From the NCBI GenBank assembly GCA_902765855.1, contig CACXBF010000012.1, positions 1 through 56,213 of the forward strand: DNA of 56,213 nt, written 5' to 3'. Position 1 is the stretch's first letter, and each line of letters begins with the position of its first letter. The position numbers and the translations under genes were made by a program. The notes under the pieces were generated by a model. It did no database searches and was not told the origin of the DNA. It saw only the letters and a program-made list of their open reading frames with translations. Origin of the DNA: an uncultured Ruminococcus sp. (GTDB lineage: Bacteria > Bacillota > Clostridia > Oscillospirales > Acutalibacteraceae). Below, one piece after another: positions 7,654 through 14,550 of this stretch.

Positions 7654-8433
7654 ATGTCTAACATTGTAATTACTGGTGCAAATCAAGGAATTGGATATTA
7701 TTTTGTGGAGCAGGCTCTAAAGGTTGGAAACAAAGTGGCTGTGTTAGATATAGATACAGGAAACCTTGAAAGATTGGCACAAATATTTCCGAATAAACTT
7801 CTTTACTACAAGGTAGATGTATGTGATGAGATACAGATACGCACCGCTATTGCAAACATTATTAAAATTTTTCAACGAATAGATATTGCTATTCATAATG
7901 CCTGCCTTTGTACCTTTGATAAAGAAACAGCTACCGATTTCAATGTATATGAACGGGTTTTTGATGTGAATTATTATGGCGCACTTCGATTGGTAAAGAG
8001 TGTATTGCCTTATATGCAAGAACAAAAATACGGAAAAGTTATTTTTACAAGTTCTGGTGTAGGAGTAACAGGCTTTATCGGAATTTCCCCTTATGCCTCG
8101 TCTAAAGGTGCAATAGAAGCATTGGCAAAGTGCCTTAATTTAGAATATGCTTCTGTCGGTGTTACCTTCCATATTATTCACCCGCCATTAACTCGAACAA
8201 AATCGGCGGAGCCGTTACCTGTTCCGAAAGAATTTATGGCTGACCCACAAAAAGTAGGTTATGGACTTGCAAAGCATATCTCGTCCAAACGATTTATTAT
8301 TTGCCATAGTTTAGTGCAAAAAATCCAGACGATTGTCTGCTATCTTTTCCCAATTAAAATGGGCAGACTAATGTCAAAAATGACATCACGATATATAAAT
8401 AGTGAAAATCAATCTAATATGAAGGATAAATAA
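7654..8433 (+). CDS. short-chain dehydrogenase/reductase (SDR)
   Basis: 259 residues. The Rossmann motif GANQGIG is at the N-terminus, NAC replaces the usual NAG, the catalytic Ser lies in TSSGVG, and YASSK supplies the Tyr and Lys. ATG at 7654 follows AGAGGTGG, which is why I prefer it to the fused start at 7588. It oxidises or reduces a carbonyl/alcohol with NAD(P); substrate unknown. Promoter dyads indicate former TetR control. Confidence 0.85.
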   Translation: MSNIVITGANQGIGYYFVEQALKVGNKVAVLDIDTGNLERLAQIFPNKLLYYKVDVCDEIQIRTAIANIIKIFQRIDIAIHNACLCTFDKETATDFNVYERVFDVNYYGALRLVKSVLPYMQEQKYGKVIFTSSGVGVTGFIGISPYASSKGAIEALAKCLNLEYASVGVTFHIIHPPLTRTKSAEPLPVPKEFMADPQKVGYGLAKHISSKRFIICHSLVQKIQTIVCYLFPIKMGRLMSKMTSRYINSENQSNMKDK

Positions 8434-8434
8434 C

Positions 8435-8623
8435 TTGGATAAAACGGAATGGATATTTTGTCCTGTTTGTGGTAGCAAAAATGGTGATAGGTTTAGATAA
8501 GATACGGTATTAAAGAACTATCCTCTTTACTGCCAAAAATGCAAGCAGGAAACTTTGATAAATGCAAAGGAATTAAATATAACCGTCATCAAAGAGCCAG
8601 ACGCACAGACGCAGAGCCGATGA
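8435..8623 (+). pseudogene. cysteine-rich KTR gene with one in-frame stop, copy 3
   Basis: A 63-codon frame from TTG: WIFCPVCGSK, then TAA at 8498-8500, then DTVLKNYPLYCQKCKQETLI to KTQSR. All four Cys are present. Family members have RED where this reads R-stop-D, so GAA became TAA. It is otherwise intact. Confidence 0.7.
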
Positions 8624-8659
8624 ACTTGTGAGAAAACTCACAGCTCATCGGCTCTTTTA
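8611..8659 (+). terminator. long hairpin terminator of KTR unit 3
   Basis: The same hairpin as at 4252 (AGAGCCGATGAACT... with ...GCTCATCGGCTCT), loop AAAA, followed by TTTT. It ends the SDR module. Confidence 0.85.
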
Positions 8660-8681
8660 TTATCAATAAATTTGGCAGTAC

Positions 8682-8717
8682 AGCCCACCAAATAAAAAAA
8701 CGGTGCTTTGGTGGGCT
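8682..8717. terminator. hairpin, probable terminator
   Basis: Perfect 11-base arms AGCCCACCAAA / TTTGGTGGGCT around a 14-base A-rich loop. The A-run lies in the loop and no long T-run follows, so it could be a terminator or a structure of the element's end region. Confidence 0.5.
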
Positions 8718-8843
8718 GCTCTGTCACGCCCAAACAAAAATAGCGCAGCCTTCCAAGCTCGTTTAAGGTTTGGAGGGATTTTTTATGTGTTGGTCTAATA
8801 TGACCGCAACGCTGCTCGTGGTACTCTTATGGTTTTTAAATAG

Positions 8844-9092
8844 AGATTTCATAGCCCTACGGTCATTATCGCCCCTATCACAAGTCGGGTACACACAAAA
8901 GCAAAACTGCCTACGCACACCTTAATTAAAGACTTCGACGGTCTGGATAAGAACTCAATTATACTGTTTGAGCAAATTCGCACCATAGATAAACAACGCC
9001 TGCGAGAGTACTTAGGAACTCTTGACAGGCGTTTTATTCATTGCGCAGACAAAGCCCTTGCCATCAGCATCGGGCTTGCAAAAAAGGATTAG
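8844..9092 (+). pseudogene. 5'-truncated MazF/PemK-type toxin
   Basis: The frame reads SPTVIIAPITS, then LPTHTLIKDFDGLDKNSIIL and IRTIDKQRLREYLGTLD, ending GLAKKD; these are the conserved central and C-terminal parts of MazF endoribonucleases. The N-terminal strand and start are missing, with a stop just upstream at 8841. No antitoxin is seen. It was probably a stability module of the mobile element. Confidence 0.75.
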
Positions 9093-9361
9093 CTCTCTCG
9101 TTATACGGTACAAGCGGTAGCTCATATACATTAGAAACGAGGGAGGTGTTGCGGCTGTTGCATAGAGAATTTGTTTATGTTGGCGACCCTGTTCCAGAAT
9201 TAAACGAGCAGGAACACGCTGCGTTCCTTATGAATATCCAAAAGTCGATACTCCTTTCTTTGGAGAAAAGAAAGCTGCTGACACATTCTCAGCGGGAACG
9301 CTGTTTGGTCGAGCTTGAAAAGCAATATAGCAGGGAGCAAAAAAGCAGACGCCGAGCATAA
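9041..9361 (+). CDS. small element-borne protein upstream of the recombinase
   Basis: The open frame gives up to 106 residues, but its first codons overlap the mazF remnant in another frame. The protein-like part starts near LYGTSGSSYTLETREVL and ends EKQYSREQKSRRRA, with a helical, charged C-terminus. Start uncertain. Small charged proteins of this kind sit before large serine recombinases in related elements. Function unknown. Confidence 0.55.
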   Translation: MRRQSPCHQHRACKKGLALSLYGTSGSSYTLETREVLRLLHREFVYVGDPVPELNEQEHAAFLMNIQKSILLSLEKRKLLTHSQRERCLVELEKQYSREQKSRRRA

Positions 9362-9375
9362 CGCTTGGCGTTTTT
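9349..9375 (+). terminator. intrinsic terminator
   Basis: ACGCCGAGC-ATAAC-GCTTGGCGT followed by TTTT. It closes the small gene and insulates the recombinase promoter region at 9376-9476. Confidence 0.8.
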
Positions 9376-9476
9376 ACATAGCCGAGTAAAAAAACAAATT
9401 TGCACATTCGACACCGCACACACTTTTTTCTATAATTAAATACAGTAACAAAGTTTACTGAGAAAGGAGCTTCGCT

Positions 9477-11177
9477 ATGATAAATAGATATGAACGCCTA
9501 AACCAAGAGCTGAAGATGGTTGAAACGAAAAGAAAGGTAGCTGCCTACTGCCGTGTTTCAACGGATAATGAAGACCAAGCCAATTCGTTTGAAAGCCAGC
9601 AGCGGTATTTCAGACAGTATATTGAGCGCAATTCCGATTGGGAGCTTTATGAGATTTTTGCCGATGAGGGCATTTCTGGCACGAACACAAAGAAGCGCAA
9701 AGAGTTTAACCGTATGATAGCGTGCGCCAAGAACGGCGACTTTGATTTGATTATTACCAAGGAGATTTCCCGTTTTGCGAGGAACACCCTTGATAGTATA
9801 TATTACACCCGTGAATTGAAAAAGCATGGCGTCGGTGTTATATTTATGAATGACAATATCAATACCTTAGACGGCGATGCAGAGCTTCGTCTGGCGATTA
9901 TGTCCTCTATTGCACAGGAAGAAAGCCGTAAGACTTCCGAGCGTGTGAAGTGGGGACAAAAACGCCAGATGGAACAAGGTGTTGTGTTCGGCAGAAGTAT
10001 GTTAGGCTATGATGTTGAGGGCGGCAAAATGACTATCAACGAAGAAGGCGCAAAGGTTGTTCGCCTTATCTTTCATAAGTTCGTCAATGAGGGCAAAGGA
10101 ACGCATGTCATCGCCCGTGAGCTTCGTGAGGAAGGTATCAGCCCTATGCGGGTCAAGGAATGGAGCAATACGGTCATTCTGCGAGTGATACGCAATGAGA
10201 AATACTGCGGCGACTTGGTGCAGAAAAAGACCTATACGCCAGACTTCCTATCTCACGAAAAGAAATACAACCGTGGGCAAGAGGAATTTGTTATCATTAA
10301 AGACCATCACGAGCCGATTATCTCCCGTGAGCTGTTCGATGAAGCCAACCGCATTTTAGATGCAAAGTCGCTCTCTCAGGAGGGTAAGGCGAAGCATTCT
10401 AACCGCTATCCGTTCTCTGGCAAAATCAAATGCGGCTGCTGCGGTTCAAGCTATGTAGCAAGGTATAAAACCAGAAAGGACGGCAGCCGATATAAGGCGT
10501 GGCGCTGCAACGAAGCCGCAAAGCACGGAAGCCCCCATATCGACAAGGCAGGAAACCAAGTCGGCTGTACGGGCTTGTCTATCCGCAATGAGGATGCGAC
10601 CCACATTATGTATCTCGTAACCAAGACCCTTAAATACAACAGAAACAAAGTCATAAATAACCTAACTGCCGTTATTCAGTCCATTATTGCTATGGATACG
10701 ACGGGTACGGATGTCCTAAAGCTGCAAGAGCAGATTAAAAAGGTTGAGGGCAAGCGGGCTAATCTGATTGACCTGTATATGTCCAATCTGATTAACAAGG
10801 ACGAATTTACCGCCACCCGTGCAAGCTGCGATGCGGAAATCGAGGAGCTTCAATCTATCATTGAAAGCGTTGATAAACAGCGGGAAATGATAGAGCAGCA
10901 ACAGCAGCTTCTAAAAGAGATTGAGGACGCAATCAAAGAGATTGTCAGCGGCGTGGAGTACGAAGATGAGTTCTATAAGCACATTTTAGACAAGATGGTA
11001 GTTCAAGATAAGGACAACATAGATGTATATCTGAATTTACTTCCTATGAAGTGGAGCTATACGGTTGCAAAAGCATCAAAAAAAGCCGTAGCCTCTGAAT
11101 GGAACATTTCAGAGGCTTCTCTACCTATGTCCGTCAATATTGCCTTAAGTTCAGGAAACGGCATAGAAAATCTTTGA
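9477..11177 (+). CDS. large serine recombinase (element integrase)
   Basis: 566 residues. N-terminal resolvase domain with nucleophile Ser near residue 28 in YCRVSTDNE and the conserved ISRFARN motif. The recombinase domain follows, then a Cys-rich zinc ribbon (IKCGCCGSSY ... WRCN ... GCTG, residues about 320-365) and a long coiled coil (about 410-490). It integrates and excises the element by serine recombination. AAAGGAG precedes the start. Its last ~18 codons lie in DNA that is antisense cotJC, so the present C-terminus seems to come from the insertion site. Confidence 0.92.
   Translation: MINRYERLNQELKMVETKRKVAAYCRVSTDNEDQANSFESQQRYFRQYIERNSDWELYEIFADEGISGTNTKKRKEFNRMIACAKNGDFDLIITKEISRFARNTLDSIYYTRELKKHGVGVIFMNDNINTLDGDAELRLAIMSSIAQEESRKTSERVKWGQKRQMEQGVVFGRSMLGYDVEGGKMTINEEGAKVVRLIFHKFVNEGKGTHVIARELREEGISPMRVKEWSNTVILRVIRNEKYCGDLVQKKTYTPDFLSHEKKYNRGQEEFVIIKDHHEPIISRELFDEANRILDAKSLSQEGKAKHSNRYPFSGKIKCGCCGSSYVARYKTRKDGSRYKAWRCNEAAKHGSPHIDKAGNQVGCTGLSIRNEDATHIMYLVTKTLKYNRNKVINNLTAVIQSIIAMDTTGTDVLKLQEQIKKVEGKRANLIDLYMSNLINKDEFTATRASCDAEIEELQSIIESVDKQREMIEQQQQLLKEIEDAIKEIVSGVEYEDEFYKHILDKMVVQDKDNIDVYLNLLPMKWSYTVAKASKKAVASEWNISEASLPMSVNIALSSGNGIENL
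11113..11125. other. junction of mobile element with cotJC (att site region)
   Basis: Read on the minus strand, CotJC similarity holds through LTDIG and probably the next codon or two, then stops abruptly where family members continue with TEELAH. The crossover therefore lies about here. The matching left junction, with the 3' part of cotJC, must lie outside the window. Confidence 0.6.
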
Positions 11178-11308
11178 CTCAAATACCTTAGAGATGCTCC
11201 TAATTCACCGTCAGGACCGCCATATTGTGTGCAAATTATTTTTGCGAGCTTTGGATTAGGATTTTTTATTCTTATAGGATATTCAAGCTTTTTCTCGTAA
11301 ACCCACAT
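11115..11308 (-). pseudogene. cotJC: 5' fragment of spore coat gene cotJC, interrupted by the element
   Basis: MWVYEKKLEYPIRIKNPNPK, GGPDGELGASLRYLSQRFSM and ELKAILTDIG match the N-terminus of CotJC, a manganese-catalase-like coat protein of about 190 residues. After about 62 residues the match ends at the integrase junction, and the frame continues through element DNA to 11057. The catalytic iron/manganese region is missing here. It lies two bases after cotJB, as in intact cotJABC operons. Confidence 0.85.
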
Positions 11309-11310
11309 AG

Positions 11311-11568
11311 CTAATTCCCCTCCTCGTTGTTATCCCATGGCCATGGGTTTGAAATCCATGCCCAACGATTGGCATTATCTCTCTTTGCCTGAATAGGTCC
11401 AAATTTTTCCTCATATTCCTTTCTGAGGGCGTTGCTCTTAGCATTATAATCAGCTAACTTATCCGCAACAGCTTTATCATTCGGATGTGTATCAAGATAA
11501 ATATGAAGTTCAATAACAGCAAAATCATATGACGAGATTCGTTTCATAAGTCTTTCTCGTTCAGTCAT
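11311..11568 (-). CDS. cotJB: spore coat protein CotJB
   Basis: 85 residues with the family pattern SSYDFAVIELHIYLDTHPND and the Trp-rich end WAWISNPWPWDN. Full family length. It overlaps the cotJA stop by four bases. In Bacillus the cotJ operon is made in the mother cell and its products enter the inner coat. Confidence 0.92.
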   Translation of the reverse strand: MTERERLMKRISSYDFAVIELHIYLDTHPNDKAVADKLADYNAKSNALRKEYEEKFGPIQAKRDNANRWAWISNPWPWDNNEEGN

Positions 11569-11771
11569 TCTTCAGCACCTCCGCACTTTTCGCAGTTCGG
11601 ACAGAAAGGCTTGTCTAAGCAAGGAAACATAGTTCCGCTTGAAATTCCCTGCTCTACGCCATAAAGTCTTTGAGCATTTTGATATGGAACATAAGCCATA
11701 GCTATCACAGGGTTATCAGGAAGTGGAGAAATATTATATTCCATAGCCTTTTGCCTTACAATATCTTCCAT
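11565..11771 (-). CDS. cotJA: spore coat-associated protein CotJA
   Basis: 68 residues with the conserved core AMAYVPYQNAQRLYGVEQGI and a Cys-rich tail (CPNCEKCGG). AAAGGAG precedes the start. First gene of cotJABC. I could not identify a convincing mother-cell sigma promoter upstream. Confidence 0.9.
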   Translation of the reverse strand: MEDIVRQKAMEYNISPLPDNPVIAMAYVPYQNAQRLYGVEQGISSGTMFPCLDKPFCPNCEKCGGAEE

Positions 11772-11840
11772 AGAAACAAACTCCTTTCACAAATTATCAA
11801 TACATAATATGCAAAATCCTAAAAACTGCTACCAGAAAAA

Positions 11841-11869
11841 TTGACACTAATTGAAATATATGATATTAT
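11841..11869 (+). promoter_or_regulatory. promoter of the queuosine-salvage operon
   Basis: TTGACA (11841-11846), a 17-base spacer and TATTAT (11864-11869). The transcript would begin near 11876, directly before the putative riboswitch hairpin. Confidence 0.75.
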
Positions 11870-11877
11870 AAAAAATA

Positions 11878-11918
11878 CGGCAGTTCGTAACCATCCTGCC
11901 GAGATAAAGCCAATAGGT
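11878..11918 (+). promoter_or_regulatory. putative preQ1 riboswitch (class I-like)
   Basis: Stem CGGCAG/CTGCCG (11878-11883, 11895-11900) with a 12-base loop TTCGTAACCATC. The loop length and its TTC start match class I preQ1 aptamers. An A-rich tail ends in AATAGG, whose GG could pair with loop CC to form the pseudoknot. It precedes a queuosine-precursor transporter, the classic target. The tail is not the canonical AAAAAACTA, so class is uncertain; a Ruminococcaceae class III aptamer is the alternative. Confidence 0.6.
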
Positions 11919-11947
11919 ACTTTGTCTAATCAAAACTAAGGAGGAAA

Positions 11948-11975
11948 AGGCATAAGGCATTACTATGCCCTTTTT
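11948..11975 (+). terminator. first hairpin of the riboswitch expression platform
   Basis: GGCATA / TATGCC with a 9-base loop, followed by CTTTTT. It is downstream of the aptamer and upstream of the coding start, as expected for ligand-controlled termination. An AAGGAGG at 11938-11944 lies just before it. Confidence 0.6.
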
Positions 11976-11976
11976 A

Positions 11977-12004
11977 GTGCACCTCTTTTTAGGGTGCATT
12001 TTTT
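11977..12004 (+). terminator. second tandem terminator of the leader
   Basis: TGCACC / GGTGCA around an 8-base loop, followed by six T. Two terminators in a row before the same gene are unusual. Confidence 0.6.
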
Positions 12005-12018
12005 ATGCCGAAAAAAGT

Positions 12019-12714
12019 ATGGAAAGGTATAGCATTATTCCCGAAAAGAACAAACGAGAAATAGTTCTTCTGCGAGGCTCAGGTTGCATTTATAAAAAAT
12101 GCACATTCTGTGACTATTATACAGATAGCTGTAAAAATCCGCAGGAAAACTATCTTCTCAACAAATCTGTCTTGGAACAAGTCACTGGTCAGTATGGCAA
12201 TCTTGAGGTCATTAATTCAGGTTCAGTCTTTGAGCTTGACGAAAAGACGCTCCACTTAATTAAAGATATTTGCTACGAAAAAAAGATTTCAACTATTCAT
12301 TTTGAGTCGCATTATCTCTATCGAAAGAAAATCCCTGATTTAAGAAAGGATTTCTCAGATTTCGACCTTAAAATGAAACTTGGTCTTGAAACATTTGATT
12401 ATGATTTCAGAGAATCGGTTTTGCATAAGGGTATCAACGAAAAAAATCCTACTATTATTGCAGAACGCTTTGATGAAGCAAACTTTCTTTTTGGAATCAA
12501 TGGTCAAACTGTTGAAAGTATGAAACGAGATATTGAGCTTGGTTTGGAAAATTTTGAACGAATCTGCCTTAATATTATGTGTGATAATACAACAGGAGTT
12601 TCACCGGATAAAGTAGTTATAAACAACTTTATTGAACGTCTCTATCCTATTTATAAGAATAATGAGCGTGTTGACATTTTGATTAATAATACTGATTTTG
12701 GAGTGGGTGATTGA
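12019..12714 (+). CDS. queL: radical-SAM protein, probable queuosine lyase (QueL-like)
   Basis: 231 residues. The cluster-binding motif is C23-x4-C28-x2-C31 (CIYKKCTFC), one residue longer than the canonical Cx3Cx2C. It lies one base before yhhQ and behind a putative preQ1 riboswitch. In Clostridioides difficile a radical-SAM enzyme of this context, QueL, frees queuine during queuosine salvage. Assignment rests on context and the motif. The start at 12019 (MERYSIIPEKNKRE) follows where protein-like sequence begins; an in-frame ATG at 11965 would read through both terminator hairpins. Confidence 0.65.
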   Translation: MERYSIIPEKNKREIVLLRGSGCIYKKCTFCDYYTDSCKNPQENYLLNKSVLEQVTGQYGNLEVINSGSVFELDEKTLHLIKDICYEKKISTIHFESHYLYRKKIPDLRKDFSDFDLKMKLGLETFDYDFRESVLHKGINEKNPTIIAERFDEANFLFGINGQTVESMKRDIELGLENFERICLNIMCDNTTGVSPDKVVINNFIERLYPIYKNNERVDILINNTDFGVGD

Positions 12715-12715
12715 T

Positions 12716-13420
12716 ATGAACGAGATTTTACTTATTTGTTCTGTAATTTTTATCTATGGTATGGCACTTATTGGCTATAAATTCTTTGGAAAAACCGGTC
12801 TTTACTGTATTTCAGCAGTTGCTACTATTCTTGCAAATGTTGAAGTTATATTACTTATAAATGCTTTTGGAATGGAACAAACTTTAGGAAATGTACTCTT
12901 TGCTGTAACCTTTCTTATAACTGATATTTTATCGGAATGTGAAAGCAAAAAATCAGCAAATAAAGCTGTATTTGTCGGAATGTTTTCTTCAATATTCTTT
13001 TTGATTTTATCACAAAGCTGGATGTTATACACTCCAAGTGTAAATGATACTATGATGGATTCCGTAAAATCGGTTTTCGGAAATACACCAAGAATGATTA
13101 TTTCATCACTTCTTGTTTATACAATAAGCCAGTTATTCGATGTATGGCTTTATCATAAGTGGTGGGGCTTTACCGAAAAGAAATTCGGTGATAAAAGAAA
13201 ATTTCTATGGTTAAGAAACAATGGTTCAACACTTATCAGCCAAATTCTTAATACTGCACTCTTTACATTTCTTGCTTTTGTAGGTACATATGACTTACAG
13301 ACAATGATTTCTATATTCTTCTCAAGCTATGTAATTTATGTATTTACAAGTCTTTTGGACACACCATTTGTCTATTTGGCAAGGCGAATTAAGGATTCTG
13401 AAATGAAAAAATCAAAATAA
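12716..13420 (+). CDS. yhhQ: queuosine precursor transporter YhhQ (DUF165)
   Basis: 234 residues with six or seven membrane segments. Family signatures include LFAVTFLITDILSE near residue 65 and SQLFDVWLYH near 145, with polar Asp residues inside membrane helices. It imports preQ1 or preQ0/queuine. GGAGTGGG precedes the ATG. Together with queL and the leader it forms a salvage operon. Confidence 0.9.
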   Translation: MNEILLICSVIFIYGMALIGYKFFGKTGLYCISAVATILANVEVILLINAFGMEQTLGNVLFAVTFLITDILSECESKKSANKAVFVGMFSSIFFLILSQSWMLYTPSVNDTMMDSVKSVFGNTPRMIISSLLVYTISQLFDVWLYHKWWGFTEKKFGDKRKFLWLRNNGSTLISQILNTALFTFLAFVGTYDLQTMISIFFSSYVIYVFTSLLDTPFVYLARRIKDSEMKKSK

Positions 13421-13440
13421 TATTAATAATAAATTGAAAA

Positions 13441-13500
13441 GTTTGTAGGGGTTAAGTATAGCGTCCTTTGTAGGGTTTAAGGGCGATGCTCTTAATATTT
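13441..13500. repeat. dispersed intergenic repeat, TTTGTAGGG family
   Basis: TTTGTAGGG appears twice (13442 and 13468), followed by GTTTAAGGGCGATGCTCTTAATAT. The last part matches 28516-28544 upstream of pheS, and the first part matches 47369 and 51424. Confidence 0.55.
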
Positions 13501-13545
13501 CTTTATTAATTTTTTCGTCCCTATTTATATACTTTTTCAGTAAGA

Positions 13546-13586
13546 TAAAAGCGATAAGGCTAAATAAATTGCCTTATCGCTTTTAT
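13546..13586. terminator. bidirectional terminator between yhhQ and the PAP2 gene
   Basis: Perfect arms AAAAGCGATAAGGC / GCCTTATCGCTTTT with A- and T-runs on both flanks, between convergent genes. Confidence 0.9.
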
Positions 13587-13591
13587 ATGTT

Positions 13592-14146
13592 TTATTTAGT
13601 TTTTTCGTGCTTTGGCTTGTGTTTTCTGTTTGAGATAAAATTGTATAGAGCTTTTTCAATGAAATATCCTGCTATACCAAAGCCAATTCCAAATATAGCT
13701 CCCGCAATAACATCGGTAGGATAATGTACATATAAATACATTCTTGATAATGCCATAAGTATAGCAAGAATATAACAGCATATACCAATTTTTTTATATC
13801 GCATAAAGATTACCGTAGCGGCTGTAAATACAAAGTAAGTATGAGCCGATGGGAATGAAAAATCGTGTGGAGCGTTTACTATTATTTGAATCGCGGTATT
13901 GACATCATAAGGTCTGATTCTTGCGATTGCAGGCTTTAGAATCAAATTTCCTATGATAAAAACAGATACAGTTGAAATCAGTAGGGCAATACCTGTTCGC
14001 CTGGTTTTTTTGAATATAATCAAAAGAATCATAGCAACAATTATAATAGGAATAACAGCACTGCCAAAGAATTTTGAAATTGCATCAAAGACAGGATTTG
14101 AAAAATTGGCTCTGATAGAATCAAGAAAAGCAAATTCCCAATCCAT
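13592..14146 (-). CDS. PAP2-family membrane phosphatase
   Basis: 184 residues with five or six membrane segments and all three phosphatase motifs: KPAIARIRP (K-x6-RP), FPSAHT (PSGH type, Gly to Ala) and SRMYLYVHYPTDV (SR-x5-H-x3-D). It removes phosphate from a membrane lipid, such as undecaprenyl diphosphate or phosphatidic acid. The start at 14146 follows AAGGGGG. It stands alone on this strand. Confidence 0.9.
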   Translation of the reverse strand: MDWEFAFLDSIRANFSNPVFDAISKFFGSAVIPIIIVAMILLIIFKKTRRTGIALLISTVSVFIIGNLILKPAIARIRPYDVNTAIQIIVNAPHDFSFPSAHTYFVFTAATVIFMRYKKIGICCYILAILMALSRMYLYVHYPTDVIAGAIFGIGFGIAGYFIEKALYNFISNRKHKPKHEKTK

Positions 14147-14204
14147 AAAAATAACCCCCTTAGATATATAAATAATATATTTTACACAAAATGTGTTCAA
14201 ATAC

Positions 14205-14344
14205 TTGACATATAGAAATTTTCATTCTATAATTGAAGTATAGATATACACATTAAGTGTAACTACAAACTTTTAATTGTATTTGCGGTGAATAAGTTGC
14301 TAAAAGTAGGTGCATAAGAGCGTTGCCAATTAAAAGTTTTTTAA
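14205..14344 (+). ncRNA. candidate small RNA with promoter and terminator
   Basis: TTGACA (14205-14210), a 17-base spacer and TATAAT (14228-14233) point right, but no gene follows on that strand. About 30 bases later a perfect 13-base stem AAACTTTTAATTG / CAATTAAAAGTTT (14267-14279, 14327-14339) closes a 47-base loop and is followed by T6. The unit would make an RNA of about 105 bases. I do not recognise the family. The loop (GCGGTGAATAAG... GGTGCATAAGAG) may be a protein or ligand site. The rest of 14345-14550 holds one dyad (AGCTAA/TTAGCT near 14356) and no gene. Confidence 0.5.
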
Positions 14345-14550
14345 AAATTTAATATAGCTAATAAGTGTTAGCTTATAGCAATTCTATGGAAAATATATAC
14401 TATTTAAGTGCTTAATTAACAATGAACTACCGTAGAATTAGAATCGTGTCAAGTGACTATCTGCGATAAGTTTTGCTTAAATTTTTTTCAAAATGACTAT
14501 GCACTAATAACTATCATCAAAATTATGTTGATATAACAAAGCTATGTTTA

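Noticed and set aside
1-11177. A phage as source of the mobile region
   Set aside because: No capsid, portal, terminase, tail or lysis genes are present; KTR, excisionase-like and XRE genes point to a conjugative or mobilisable element instead.
11772-11840. Sigma-E or sigma-K promoter for cotJABC
   Set aside because: GCATATT-like pieces exist on the minus strand, but no pair of elements at correct spacing could be seen.
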